Below are positions 8,753-17,531 of a stretch of DNA of 56,226 nt, piece by piece. How positions within the stretch are numbered: position 1 is the first letter of the stretch; every line of letters begins with the position of its first letter. Below the pieces are notes generated by a model that did no database searches, was not told the DNA's origin, and saw nothing but the letters and a program-made list of their open reading frames with translations. The translations under genes were made by a program, and so were the position numbers. Origin of the DNA: Phycisphaeraceae bacterium (GTDB taxonomy: Bacteria > Planctomycetota > Phycisphaerae > Phycisphaerales > Phycisphaeraceae); contig JAFIFY010000016.1 of assembly GCA_020831765.1 (NCBI GenBank), forward strand, positions 1-56,226. Direction: 5' to 3'.

Positions 8753-9772
8753 CTAAAGCCGCCAGAGGCTGGTTGCCCAGGTCAGGCCGCCTCCCAGCGC
8801 CACGAAGAGCACCAGGTCGCCCTCGACCAGTCGGCCGGCGCACCGTAACTCGTGGAAACATAGCGGAACGCTTGCGGCGGCCGTGTTCCCGAAGCGATCA
8901 ATATTAACATAAATCCGGTCATCCGTCAGTCCCAACCGTCGGGCCGCACCCTCGATGATCCGGGCGTTGGATTGATGAACCAGGATCGCCTTGAGCTGAT
9001 CCAACTCGACGCCGGCGGCCTCAACGGCATCGAGAATGGTTTGTTCCAGGGTTGAGACGGCGAATCGATAGATCTCGCGCCCATTCATCTGCAGGGTGTT
9101 GAGTTTGCCCGAGAAGATGGCATCGTTCTCGGGAATGTCCTGGTTCGTGCGTGGGCAGTAAAGATCGCGCCATCCAGCGCCGTTGCTGTACATCGACTGA
9201 TGGATGCAGCCCTGGTTCGGGGATGAATCGGCGCTGAGAACGACGGCCGCGGCACCATCGCCGAAGAGGACGCAGGTTCGCCGGTCGGACCAATCAACGG
9301 TCTGGCTGAGCACTTCCGCGCCGACGACAAGGATGTTGTTCATGGCACCGGTGGCGATCAGGCCGGCGGCCATATTGAGGGCATAGACGAATCCGCTGCA
9401 CGCCGCGCCGATGTCCACGGCGCCGGCGGGGGTGGCCCCCAGTTGGTCGACGAGCCTTGCGGCGGTGGAGGGCGTGAGCATCTGTGGCGACATGGTGGCG
9501 ACGATCGCCATGCCCAGATCGCCCGGGGCAAGCTGAGCGCTCTGGAGCGCCTGCCGCCCGGCTTCCACCGAGAGCGAGAGCAGCGACTGCCCCTCGCCGA
9601 TGATGTATCGCTGGCGGATGCCGGTTCGCTGCACGATCCACGCATCGCTTGTATCGACGGTCCTGGAAAGTTCGGCGTTGGTGACGACCCGCGCGGGGAT
9701 GGCGGCGCCGGAGCCCGCGATTCTGGCTGGGATTCGGATGCGGGGTTGGCTTCGAGCCAAGCCGGCGTTCAT
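8753..9772 (-). CDS. fabH: beta-ketoacyl-ACP synthase III
   Basis: Initiates fatty-acid synthesis by condensing an acyl-CoA with malonyl-ACP. 339 residues, slightly longer than the family norm because of about 14 extra N-terminal residues. The triad is complete: C125 in AACSGF, H266 in HQSNAR and N296 in GNTAAAS. Its ATG overlaps the plsX stop by four bases (ATGA), which indicates translational coupling with plsX. Confidence 0.97.
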   Translation of the reverse strand: MNAGLARSQPRIRIPARIAGSGAAIPARVVTNAELSRTVDTSDAWIVQRTGIRQRYIIGEGQSLLSLSVEAGRQALQSAQLAPGDLGMAIVATMSPQMLTPSTAARLVDQLGATPAGAVDIGAACSGFVYALNMAAGLIATGAMNNILVVGAEVLSQTVDWSDRRTCVLFGDGAAAVVLSADSSPNQGCIHQSMYSNGAGWRDLYCPRTNQDIPENDAIFSGKLNTLQMNGREIYRFAVSTLEQTILDAVEAAGVELDQLKAILVHQSNARIIEGAARRLGLTDDRIYVNIDRFGNTAAASVPLCFHELRCAGRLVEGDLVLFVALGGGLTWATSLWRL

Positions 9773-10800
9773 GCCGCGCCCTCTTCCATGGGATCCAGAC
9801 CCGCGATGGCCTCCACAATCCCCGCATTGACATCGTGGCGGGAGAACTCGATGGAGTTCCGGATGGCCGCCTTGATCGTGCGGGCCACGCTCGAGCCATG
9901 ACAGATCACGCAGATGCCGTTGACCCCCAGCAGCGGAGCGCCTCCGTATTCGTGATAGTCGTGCTTGCGATAGATGCTCTTGACGATGGGCGTGAACTTC
10001 GGAGCCAGGTCCGGATCGGTTTCAGCGATCTCGCGATGGATCGTCTGGAAAAGCCCGGCGGATAGCCCCTCGGCCAGTTTGAGCACGACATTGCCGGTGA
10101 AGCCTTCACAGACAACCACGTTGGCCTTGCCATCGAACAGTTCACGACCTTCGCAGTAACCGACATAGTTGAGTGTGCGGTCGGTTCGAAGAAGCTTGTT
10201 GGCGTCCTTGACCAGTTGGTTGCCCTTGGTTTCCTCGGCGCCGATGCTCATCAGGGCGACCTTCGGCTCACGGATGCCGGTGACGCGCTGGGCGTAGACG
10301 TTGGCCATGTGGGCGTACTGGTAAAGGTGGCCGGGTTTGGGCTCGGGGTTGGCGCCGACATCGCAAAGGATGACCGGGCCGGCGAAGGTCGGCAGGGTGA
10401 CGGCGATGCCGGGGCGGTAGACACCCGGAAGCCGCCGGACGGTCATCATGGCCGCGGCGACAAAGGCGCCGGTGTTGCCGGCGCTAAGGACGATGTCGCA
10501 TGTGGGGACGTTGCCGCGCCTGCCCGCCAGTTGAGCCATGCGGACCAGCGAGCTGTCGGGCTTGTTGCGAACCGCCATGACCGGCGTTTCGTCCATCTCA
10601 ATGATCTGGGAGGTCGCGATGATTTCCAGGCGCGGATCACCGGTCAGCCCGCGCTTCTCGATCCCGCGGCCGATGACCGACTCATCACCCAGCAGGACAA
10701 GGCGATCGTCGGGCTCGATCAGGGGCAGCGCATCGAGACTGCCCTCTAGAATGGCGTCCGGCGCATGGTCCCCGCCCATGACATCAACTGCAATCCGCAC
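9769..10800 (-). CDS. plsX: phosphate acyltransferase
   Basis: Makes acyl-phosphate from acyl-ACP for phospholipid synthesis; a peripheral membrane enzyme. 343 residues beginning RIAVDVMGGDHAP and carrying LSAGNTGA and LCDVGANPEPKPGHL, signatures of the family. The start is GTG at 10800, three bases after the rpmF stop, with AAGGATG upstream inside rpmF. rpmF, plsX and fabH are therefore a tightly coupled operon. This order is conserved in many bacteria. Confidence 0.97.
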   Translation of the reverse strand: MRIAVDVMGGDHAPDAILEGSLDALPLIEPDDRLVLLGDESVIGRGIEKRGLTGDPRLEIIATSQIIEMDETPVMAVRNKPDSSLVRMAQLAGRRGNVPTCDIVLSAGNTGAFVAAAMMTVRRLPGVYRPGIAVTLPTFAGPVILCDVGANPEPKPGHLYQYAHMANVYAQRVTGIREPKVALMSIGAEETKGNQLVKDANKLLRTDRTLNYVGYCEGRELFDGKANVVVCEGFTGNVVLKLAEGLSAGLFQTIHREIAETDPDLAPKFTPIVKSIYRKHDYHEYGGAPLLGVNGICVICHGSSVARTIKAAIRNSIEFSRHDVNAGIVEAIAGLDPMEEGAA

Positions 10801-10803
10801 GTT

Positions 10804-11007
10804 TTATTCATCCTTGTTGCGGCCGGGGACAATGAAGCCGGTCTGGCGCGAGCTGCGCGGCCGGACATATCCACAGGACGGGCAAGCGGTGTGGTGTGGC
10901 TTGGAAGCGCCGCATTGCGGGCACCGGGTGAAACCGGCCGGACGCAATGCATGGTGCGCACGGCCCATCCGGGTCTGGGATCGGGTTTTTCGCTGGCAGG
11001 GAAGCAT
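10804..11007 (-). CDS. rpmF: 50S ribosomal protein L32
   Basis: Component of the large ribosomal subunit, 67 residues. It shows the L32 pattern of a basic N-terminus (RKTRSQTRMGRAHHAL) followed by a zinc ribbon CPQC...CPSCGY. The ATG at 11007 is nine bases after AAAGG. The first residues are MLPCQRK rather than the usual MAVPKRK, and the C-terminal tail is slightly longer than normal. The DUF177 (YceD) gene that often precedes rpmF is absent; the upstream 260 bases hold no credible gene. Confidence 0.93.
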   Translation of the reverse strand: MLPCQRKTRSQTRMGRAHHALRPAGFTRCPQCGASKPHHTACPSCGYVRPRSSRQTGFIVPGRNKDE

Positions 11008-11267
11008 GCTCGACGACCTTTGCAAAGGCGCGCAGGCGCGGTTGGGGGGTGGCTGTCATCAGGGTCTCGACCCGGGCGCATCCAGACCGAGTAGAGAGAA
11101 TCGAAAAGAATAACCACCACCCCTTGAAACGTCAAATGATTACGCGAGCCGTCCATACCGCGAACCAGCCGGTCGGATGATGGATTCGGCGCCGAATCAG
11201 GCCCGTGGCGCGATGCCGATCGCGGCCGATTCGCGCTGTGGCCGCCAGGGCCATGCTCGGAGCAGGT

Positions 11268-12566
11268 TCACGCCATGCCGGCGCGAAGGGCCCAAAGATG
11301 GCGGGCAAAGTGCTCGGTCAACACCTGCTCGTGGATCGCCGGCTCGCTGTCAAGAACCCCCTTGATCGCCTCGCCCAGGGTCGGGTCCGTCAGTACCGAG
11401 CCGAATGTGCAGTGCAGAATCTGTCGTCCCGGTTCTGTAAATCCTTTTCCTTCCGGGGTTTGTGCCCATGCTTGAAGGTAGGTCGCCTCCAGGGCGTCGT
11501 TGTCGCTGATTTCGGAGGGCGGGGGTACGCTGTCGAGCGTGGCTGAGACGTGGTAGGTGGCTCGATCGGTTTCGTACCGCTGACGCGAGAACTCGATCAC
11601 CCGGCGGAAGAGGCTGGGCTCGCACCGCGCCACGACGCGAAGCGCTTCGAGGTAGCTGGTGCCGGCGGTCTTGACGTGGAAAAGTCCGGCGGTCGTTCTG
11701 GCGAAAATCGGGTACATCGATAGCTTGTCCGAGCCGGAGTGAAGGCTGAGCTTGTACGGCCCCAGGTCGCGGGCGATCGCGGCATGGTCCTTCATCGACC
11801 GCTCCAGCGCCGCCAGATCGCCCTTGTAGTCCACGCCCTTTTCCAGTTCACCGATGAAACGCGGCGCCAGGGAAACGACTTTGACCTCCGCGACTCGGAG
11901 TTGGTCGGCGATGATGTAATGCTCGGCGGGGGTGGTTGGCTGCGGGGTCTCATCAACCGATATCTCGATCTCATAAGGCATCGATCGGGCCGTCGCCGCC
12001 GAACGGATGTACCGCGCCAGCTCGATCGCGTGGCGAATCGCCCGGCCGTACTTGACCGCGGCGCGGCGAACGGTCGTGGGATCGAAATCGATCGTCGGCC
12101 CTTCGGGCACCGTGATCCGTTTGCCGATGTATCGCTCGACCCAGGGCACCTGGTCGCGAACCGCTTCGAAGGCGGCCGCCAACGGCGAATCCGAGCCCCG
12201 GGCATCGTAGTCGTCGGCCTTGGGATCCACATGGTCGGACGGGTCGATGGTGAAGAACACAAAGCCCGCATCCGCGGTGACATCCACGTCTTCGGGGTTC
12301 TTCAGATGGTCGGCATCAGCACCCCAGGGATCGCCGAAGCCCGCTTTATCCAGCGATTGCACCGCCGCCTCCATGACCTGGGACGGGTTACGCTGCGTTC
12401 GGGTCATCTCCCGGATCGACTGCTGGGCGAAGATGCCGCGAATGGGTCCGCCAGCCTCACGCAGCGAGGCCACATGGCCGGGACCGGCGGTGCCCAGGCG
12501 GTCACCGAAGCCGAAGCTGGGTTCCAGTCCAAGGGGGGAAGGCGTAAGCTTGCGCGTGTCAGGCAT
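11268..12566 (-). CDS. uxaE: tagaturonate epimerase UxaE-like protein
   Basis: Resembles the UxaE family, which interconverts tagaturonate and fructuronate in galacturonate breakdown. 432 residues. Recognised family features are FGFGDRLGTAGPGH near residues 18-31, TIDPSDHVD near 107, and SLHSGSDK at 274-281, where H276 is a probable metal ligand. The enzyme is cytosolic with no signal sequence. It is divergent from a secreted polysaccharide-lyase-like gene, which supports a role in uronate use. Residue assignments come from recall of the family rather than an alignment. Confidence 0.8.
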   Translation of the reverse strand: MPDTRKLTPSPLGLEPSFGFGDRLGTAGPGHVASLREAGGPIRGIFAQQSIREMTRTQRNPSQVMEAAVQSLDKAGFGDPWGADADHLKNPEDVDVTADAGFVFFTIDPSDHVDPKADDYDARGSDSPLAAAFEAVRDQVPWVERYIGKRITVPEGPTIDFDPTTVRRAAVKYGRAIRHAIELARYIRSAATARSMPYEIEISVDETPQPTTPAEHYIIADQLRVAEVKVVSLAPRFIGELEKGVDYKGDLAALERSMKDHAAIARDLGPYKLSLHSGSDKLSMYPIFARTTAGLFHVKTAGTSYLEALRVVARCEPSLFRRVIEFSRQRYETDRATYHVSATLDSVPPPSEISDNDALEATYLQAWAQTPEGKGFTEPGRQILHCTFGSVLTDPTLGEAIKGVLDSEPAIHEQVLTEHFARHLWALRAGMA

Positions 12567-12957
12567 GGCGGGATGTCTCGCTTTCTTGCGGAAACCGGGT
12601 GATCAGGGGCGATTCGTCGAAGTCGCGGCGTGATGCATCAGGGCGTGGGTCTGGCGCGGCCGCTGTCCGGCGAGCAAGGTAACCTAAAACACGGGGAAGG
12701 CACGGTCAATAATTCGTGGGTCAGGTTCAGGTTAGCGCTGCCGCGCGACGGGGCTTCTCCAGACTCTTCTTTGCGATGATCAAAAAACGCGGCGAAATGC
12801 GCAAAACGCTGTTTCAAAAGAAATTAGCAGCATTTGGATGTTTTTGAGGGTATGATTCGGGTCGGGGCTCGTTGATGTCCGTCGGTCAGGCTTGGGGACC
12901 AGCTTCAGGCTATGGCCTGCCCGCGGCGATCGTTGGGGCAGTGTTCAGGAGGGCTTC
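12567..12957. other. divergent intergenic region with AT-rich patch
   Basis: 390 bases without a gene separate uxaE (minus) from the lyase-like gene (plus). A clearly AT-rich patch lies at about 12775-12860. It contains a short palindrome AAAC-GCT-GTTT at 12804-12814, of the size of a LacI- or GntR-type operator half, but this is not strong evidence. No convincing -35/-10 pair was found. A good ribosome site (AGGAGG) lies just before 12958. Confidence 0.4.
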
Positions 12958-15165
12958 ATGCGAATCGGACTCATGACCGGCTTGATACCGGGGTTGCTGT
13001 TTGGTCTGGCGACCCTGACGGTGGGCTCGACCGGCCCGAAGCTCTTTTTCGATGAGGCGGATATCTCCGCGATTCGCGACCGGCTCGATCACGAACCTTA
13101 CGCCTCGATGTTCGCCCGGATCGCGGCCCTGCCCGAAGCCACCCCGGCCGACCCGGCCAACAACATTCACGTTCAGTATGCCCGTGCCGACAATGCGCTT
13201 CACTACGCCACGCTGTATCTGTTCATTGAAGATGAGCAGTATGCGGTCAAGGCGCGCGATTTTTCACTGCAACTGGTTAACGATCCCGATTGGGCGCGCG
13301 ATGGCTATCGGGCACTGTCGCGGGCGTACATGCTGCGGGGCGTGGCGATCGCCTATGACCTGACCAAGAGCTCGGCGGCGTGGGATGTCGACCTTGGCGG
13401 TGGATCGAGCAATGACCGGTCTTATGTCTCTGAGCAACTCAAGGCCATGGGTGACAGCCTCATCGCCAGCGGCGGTTCCGGCTACAACCACAACAACAAC
13501 TGGCGGGCGGTTCGATATTCGGCGGCGGGCCTGGCCTATCTGGCCACGGATGAGCCGGTTGCCGCTTCAGGAAGCACCAGCGTTCAGAACGCCTACAACC
13601 AGGTCAGGGGCTTTTTCAGCAATCAACTGACGACGAGCAGCCAATCCAACGGCTGGATGTATGAGCCGGTGAATTATGCCACCTACCCCGCGGCTTTCTG
13701 GGGCGTATTTCACCAGGCGGCGATCCGGCATGACCCATCGTTCAATTACATCGAAGACTCCGCGGTTCCCGGCATCAAGCACAATCTGATGTCCGTGGCG
13801 TTCTCGGTCGTGGCCATTCCCAAGGCCGAGGCGTATGTGGGTGGCGGTTTCGGCATTGTGCCCGACTGGGCCAATGGACACACCAGCTATCGCCCGGAGG
13901 GCACGGCGGGACTTGGTTTGCTGGGTTCGAATGTCGCGCCGGAATATCTGCCGGCGATGCTCTGGGTCTACGACAACGTCGTCGGTGCCGCGGGTGATCA
14001 GACCTGGGATGCGACGGATCGCTACATGGGGCTCTTTTCGCTGCTCAACTATCCCAGCGATATTCAGCCGGTCAATCCGGCCGAGATCTTCGGCTTGACC
14101 TTTCACGATCCGGTCAACGGCATGACGATGTTCCGCAACCGTTTTCAGGATGGCCATGATCTGCTGTCGGGCATTCAGGCGAAACATCGACTCGTATCGC
14201 AGAATCACAATGGGCCGGATTTGAACAGCTTCCGAATCATCGGCTTGAACTCCATCTGGGCGACAGGCGGCGGAAACCAGAATCCCGCCGGGCAGACCAC
14301 GGTGTTTCCGGTCGATCCAGGACAAGCTTCGTACTCCAACGCTCCGGGAAACACCGTCGCCAAGCAGTTTTTCGAAGATGGCAGCGGCTGGGCGATCGTG
14401 GATGGAACCAATGTTGGCACCAGCAACCATCGCCGCCGATTCATCACCGATTACTCCGACCAGACCGGAGCCGAAGCGGTTTACATCGTGGCCGACACCT
14501 CCAGCAACGGTCAGTTCTGGCGCTTGAATACCGGCGCGATGAACAGCATTCAACTCACCGATTCCGGTTTCATCATCACCAGCCCCGATGACCACACTAT
14601 GTATGGCCTGGTGCTTCACGGCGACCCGCAGACCATGCGAACCGGTGAACTGGTGCGTGGCTTCAAGATCGCCTACGACGGGGTTCAGTACGACAATCGC
14701 TGGGTGGACCTTCAGAGCAGCGACGGGGATTTTCTCATTGTCCTGCTGATGGTCGAAGCGGGAAACCAGCCGCCCGCCGTGGTTACGCTGGACACGCCCG
14801 CCTATGCCTCGGGCATCTTTCCAAGTGTGGTGGTGGGCAATCGCATCTACGAAGTCGGCGACGACTGGGCCAATATGAGCGCGATCAAGGACGTTGCCCT
14901 GCCGGGCGATGTGAAGCTGTCTGGTGTGGTGGATGATGCGGACCTGGCCATGGTTCAGGCGAACCTGGGCATGGACGGTGCGTTCTGGATGGACGGTGAT
15001 CTGACCGGCGATGGCCGGGTCGGGCTCCGGGATGCCTTTGCGGTTCTTGAAAACCACGGCGGCCCGGGCGCTACGGCGATTCCCGAGCCGGCGTCCCTGG
15101 CGGTGCTGGGTCTTGGCGCCGTCTTTCTGCTCGGCAGCGCTCGACGATCGCGGCGGGCCTTCTGA
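12958..15165 (+). CDS. secreted alginate-lyase/heparinase-like protein with PEP-CTERM signal
   Basis: 735 residues. A signal peptide (1-25) is followed by an alpha/alpha-toroid of the alginate lyase/heparinase type; NHNNNWRAVRYSAAG at about 177-191 resembles its active-site Asn/Arg/Tyr segment. A heparinase II/III-like beta region follows (about 370-630). A dockerin-like calcium segment comes next (DGDLTGDGRVGLRDA, near 680-695). The end is a PEP-CTERM signal: IPEPASLAVLGLG, a hydrophobic helix and RRSRR. Chosen start: ATG at 12958 after AGGAGG; an upstream frame to 12892 has no signal sequence. It probably cleaves uronate-containing polysaccharide at the cell surface. The exact lyase family is uncertain. 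Confidence 0.8.
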   Translation: MRIGLMTGLIPGLLFGLATLTVGSTGPKLFFDEADISAIRDRLDHEPYASMFARIAALPEATPADPANNIHVQYARADNALHYATLYLFIEDEQYAVKARDFSLQLVNDPDWARDGYRALSRAYMLRGVAIAYDLTKSSAAWDVDLGGGSSNDRSYVSEQLKAMGDSLIASGGSGYNHNNNWRAVRYSAAGLAYLATDEPVAASGSTSVQNAYNQVRGFFSNQLTTSSQSNGWMYEPVNYATYPAAFWGVFHQAAIRHDPSFNYIEDSAVPGIKHNLMSVAFSVVAIPKAEAYVGGGFGIVPDWANGHTSYRPEGTAGLGLLGSNVAPEYLPAMLWVYDNVVGAAGDQTWDATDRYMGLFSLLNYPSDIQPVNPAEIFGLTFHDPVNGMTMFRNRFQDGHDLLSGIQAKHRLVSQNHNGPDLNSFRIIGLNSIWATGGGNQNPAGQTTVFPVDPGQASYSNAPGNTVAKQFFEDGSGWAIVDGTNVGTSNHRRRFITDYSDQTGAEAVYIVADTSSNGQFWRLNTGAMNSIQLTDSGFIITSPDDHTMYGLVLHGDPQTMRTGELVRGFKIAYDGVQYDNRWVDLQSSDGDFLIVLLMVEAGNQPPAVVTLDTPAYASGIFPSVVVGNRIYEVGDDWANMSAIKDVALPGDVKLSGVVDDADLAMVQANLGMDGAFWMDGDLTGDGRVGLRDAFAVLENHGGPGATAIPEPASLAVLGLGAVFLLGSARRSRRAF

Positions 15166-15363
15166 AATTCCGGGTATGGACAGTTGGCGATTCTCCGAAG
15201 CTTACGATCGCATTCCAGCCCGTTGGCAAGCTGAGCGCCTTGATGCCGGCCGTGCCCGGCAATCGATGCTGTCGCCGCGACGTTGGAAACCGGGCCTCGG
15301 AGGTTCTCACGCGTGGTCGGTTGATCCTGATCGAGACTCGATGTCCCCATTGACTGGAGCCGC

Positions 15364-17517
15364 ATGATGTTCGGATGGATGCCTGGCGGGCGAAATGCAA
15401 CGGCCCTGATGATTCGGTTCGCTCTGACGGCGGCGATGACTTTCCTTGTGGCTGGCGATATCACGGCGTGGGCTGAAGATGAGGCTGGCGCCGGGGCTTC
15501 GGTCGTGCCGACCGACAATCCGGTGGCTGCCCATTACCGTGGCGATGAGGGATATCCCGCCTGGACCGACCGGATCAACTGGTCTCGCGTTATCGACATG
15601 AGCCGTTATGAGAACGGCCGCACCGAGTTCGAGCGATTCGAGAATGCGCGGGATGAGCTTCACGCCGCCGGTGGAGGCGTGCTTTATTACCCGGCCGGGA
15701 CGTACGATTTTTCCGATCGCCCGGCCCACGGCCCCCATGGCCGCGGTCTGATGTTGCGTTCGGGCGTGGTGATCCGTGGCCAGGCACCGGTCGCCGAGCG
15801 CCGATCAGCGTTGGGCGAGGATGGCCTGCATACGCCGACTCGCTTTGTCCTTGGCTTTCAGGAGCGGGGCGGAGGTCAGGTGCCGCTGGATTGGAACCTG
15901 ATCGGCATCATGGCCTCGGAGGGTGAGCGGCTGGCCGATGTCCGCGATGTCGGGGTGGTTTCGGTGACGCTTGAAGGTGGGGTGGTTTATTTCGGGCCGG
16001 ACTTCGACTGGGGTGAGGGCGTGACGTGGGGCAACGGCGGAAGCTGGCGCAGCGCCTTTGTCAAGGATCGGTGGCGCGATCGCATTCCTGATGGAACCCA
16101 TCCGGGCGATCCGTTCATGGCCGGGCCCGTGGTGCTCAGGAGCAACGGTGGCCGCGACCCGGACGGCACTCCGTTTTCCGAAGCGCCGGGCATCGAGCCC
16201 CAGCGCGATGCCTCGCGATTGCATGGCGCGGGCCGGGGCCGGCTGGTGTTCGGTTGCCGACTTGAAAGCGCGGCCTTCCTCAACGATTTCGACAACGCCG
16301 GGCGGAAGGAATCCCCCGAAGGCTTCGGCCCGGATGGCTTTCACATGGCGCGGTATGTGGCTCGAATCAGCGTCTACGGCTCGCAGGTGCTGGTGGCCAA
16401 CAACCATCTGCCGATCGAGAGCCGGCGCCATTTCACCCACGAGCAGACCACCGTGCGCACCAGCCCCGTGCATGGCCGGGGCCAGGGCAACGCCTACCAG
16501 ATGCTCAACACGCGCCGAAGCGTGGTGCTCTTCGACTACGGGCGCACGATGGGCATCGATGTGAACAAGGACCTGCTGACGCTGCTTCAGGCACCGCTTC
16601 GCGAGGATTTCGAGCGGGGCTTTCATGAACCGGGCGTGGCGATTCTGGACAATCGCGTGGCCAACCATGGACACAAGGGCTTCAACCTTTCCGGACGCTG
16701 GATGGTGGTGCGCCGCAACCACAACGATCGCGCGCTGTTGCGATCGGGCCAGGACCCCTACGGCATCGGTGGTTGGATCCTCACGCTCGATGGTTTCGTG
16801 GAAAGCTCGGCCGGTGGGGGTGGGATGATCTCGGACAACTACACGCGCGCTTTCGATATGGCCGGTCGCGATCTCTGGATCGATTCGAACTACTACGAGA
16901 ACCTTGGATCATGGCCGGGCAACGATGGCGAAGGCATCCTGTGCCAGAACCACAATGGAACGTTCATCCGATCCTGGGCGATCACACGCAATCGCCATGA
17001 GCAGGGCGGGGGCAAGAGCAGCTACATCGGCGGCTGGGGTGTTGGTGTTCAGGGGCTGCTGATCGCATGGAATCGAACGGCCGGTGGTGTGGGCATGTTC
17101 GGCGGGGCGATGGGCCCGAGCAATATCGCCGTGGTGGGCAATCGTGCCGGCGAGGTGAATGTGCCTCGACGCGGCGCGATCACCTCGAACCCCTCAGGCC
17201 GGCTCGTTCCGCCGGACAACATCACAACCCGGGTTGTGGACGATGTGGCGGTGCGGATCGAATGGCGCGACCGGACGGACGCCGAGATCGGCTATCGCGT
17301 CGATCGCAGCATCGATGGCGGTCCCTGGACAGCCATTGCCTATCGTCCGCCGCAGATGACTTCGGACCCGCGCAACGAGCCGGTCTGGATCGATTACCTG
17401 GCCCCGGCGGAAAAGGCATTGCGCTATCGTGTCGTGGCGATCAATAGCAACGATGGCGATGAGGGGGCTTCGGAATCCACGCCGGTGGTTCGGCTCGATC
17501 GCCCCAGGCCCGATTGA
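15364..17517 (+). CDS. secreted right-handed beta-helix (pectate-lyase-like) protein
   Basis: 717 residues with an N-terminal signal or anchor (hydrophobic stretch at about 16-36 ending ITAWA). The body has many V-x-x-N-x-x and G-x-x-V-x-x-N turns (VLVANNHLP, VAILDNRVANHG, GMISDNYTRAF, IAVVGNRAG), typical of a parallel beta-helix as in pectate lyases and other polysaccharide-active proteins. The opening DRINWSRVIDMSRY and GGGVLYYPAGTYDFSD resemble the pectate-lyase superfamily 3 entry strand. The last 100 residues look like a fibronectin III domain. GGAG sits four bases before the first of two tandem ATGs. It follows the lyase-like gene on the same strand, 198 bases downstream. No PEP-CTERM signal is present. 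Confidence 0.75.
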   Translation: MMFGWMPGGRNATALMIRFALTAAMTFLVAGDITAWAEDEAGAGASVVPTDNPVAAHYRGDEGYPAWTDRINWSRVIDMSRYENGRTEFERFENARDELHAAGGGVLYYPAGTYDFSDRPAHGPHGRGLMLRSGVVIRGQAPVAERRSALGEDGLHTPTRFVLGFQERGGGQVPLDWNLIGIMASEGERLADVRDVGVVSVTLEGGVVYFGPDFDWGEGVTWGNGGSWRSAFVKDRWRDRIPDGTHPGDPFMAGPVVLRSNGGRDPDGTPFSEAPGIEPQRDASRLHGAGRGRLVFGCRLESAAFLNDFDNAGRKESPEGFGPDGFHMARYVARISVYGSQVLVANNHLPIESRRHFTHEQTTVRTSPVHGRGQGNAYQMLNTRRSVVLFDYGRTMGIDVNKDLLTLLQAPLREDFERGFHEPGVAILDNRVANHGHKGFNLSGRWMVVRRNHNDRALLRSGQDPYGIGGWILTLDGFVESSAGGGGMISDNYTRAFDMAGRDLWIDSNYYENLGSWPGNDGEGILCQNHNGTFIRSWAITRNRHEQGGGKSSYIGGWGVGVQGLLIAWNRTAGGVGMFGGAMGPSNIAVVGNRAGEVNVPRRGAITSNPSGRLVPPDNITTRVVDDVAVRIEWRDRTDAEIGYRVDRSIDGGPWTAIAYRPPQMTSDPRNEPVWIDYLAPAEKALRYRVVAINSNDGDEGASESTPVVRLDRPRPD

Positions 17518-17531
17518 TCGCGTTGCTTTGA

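Noticed and set aside
10746-11156. Minus-strand open frame that could have been a DUF177/YceD gene before rpmF
   Set aside because: It overlaps rpmF in another frame and lacks any DUF177-like sequence.
13567-15057. 496-codon minus-strand open frame
   Set aside because: It is a His- and Arg-rich shadow of the secreted lyase-like gene, a common effect of high GC in antisense frames.
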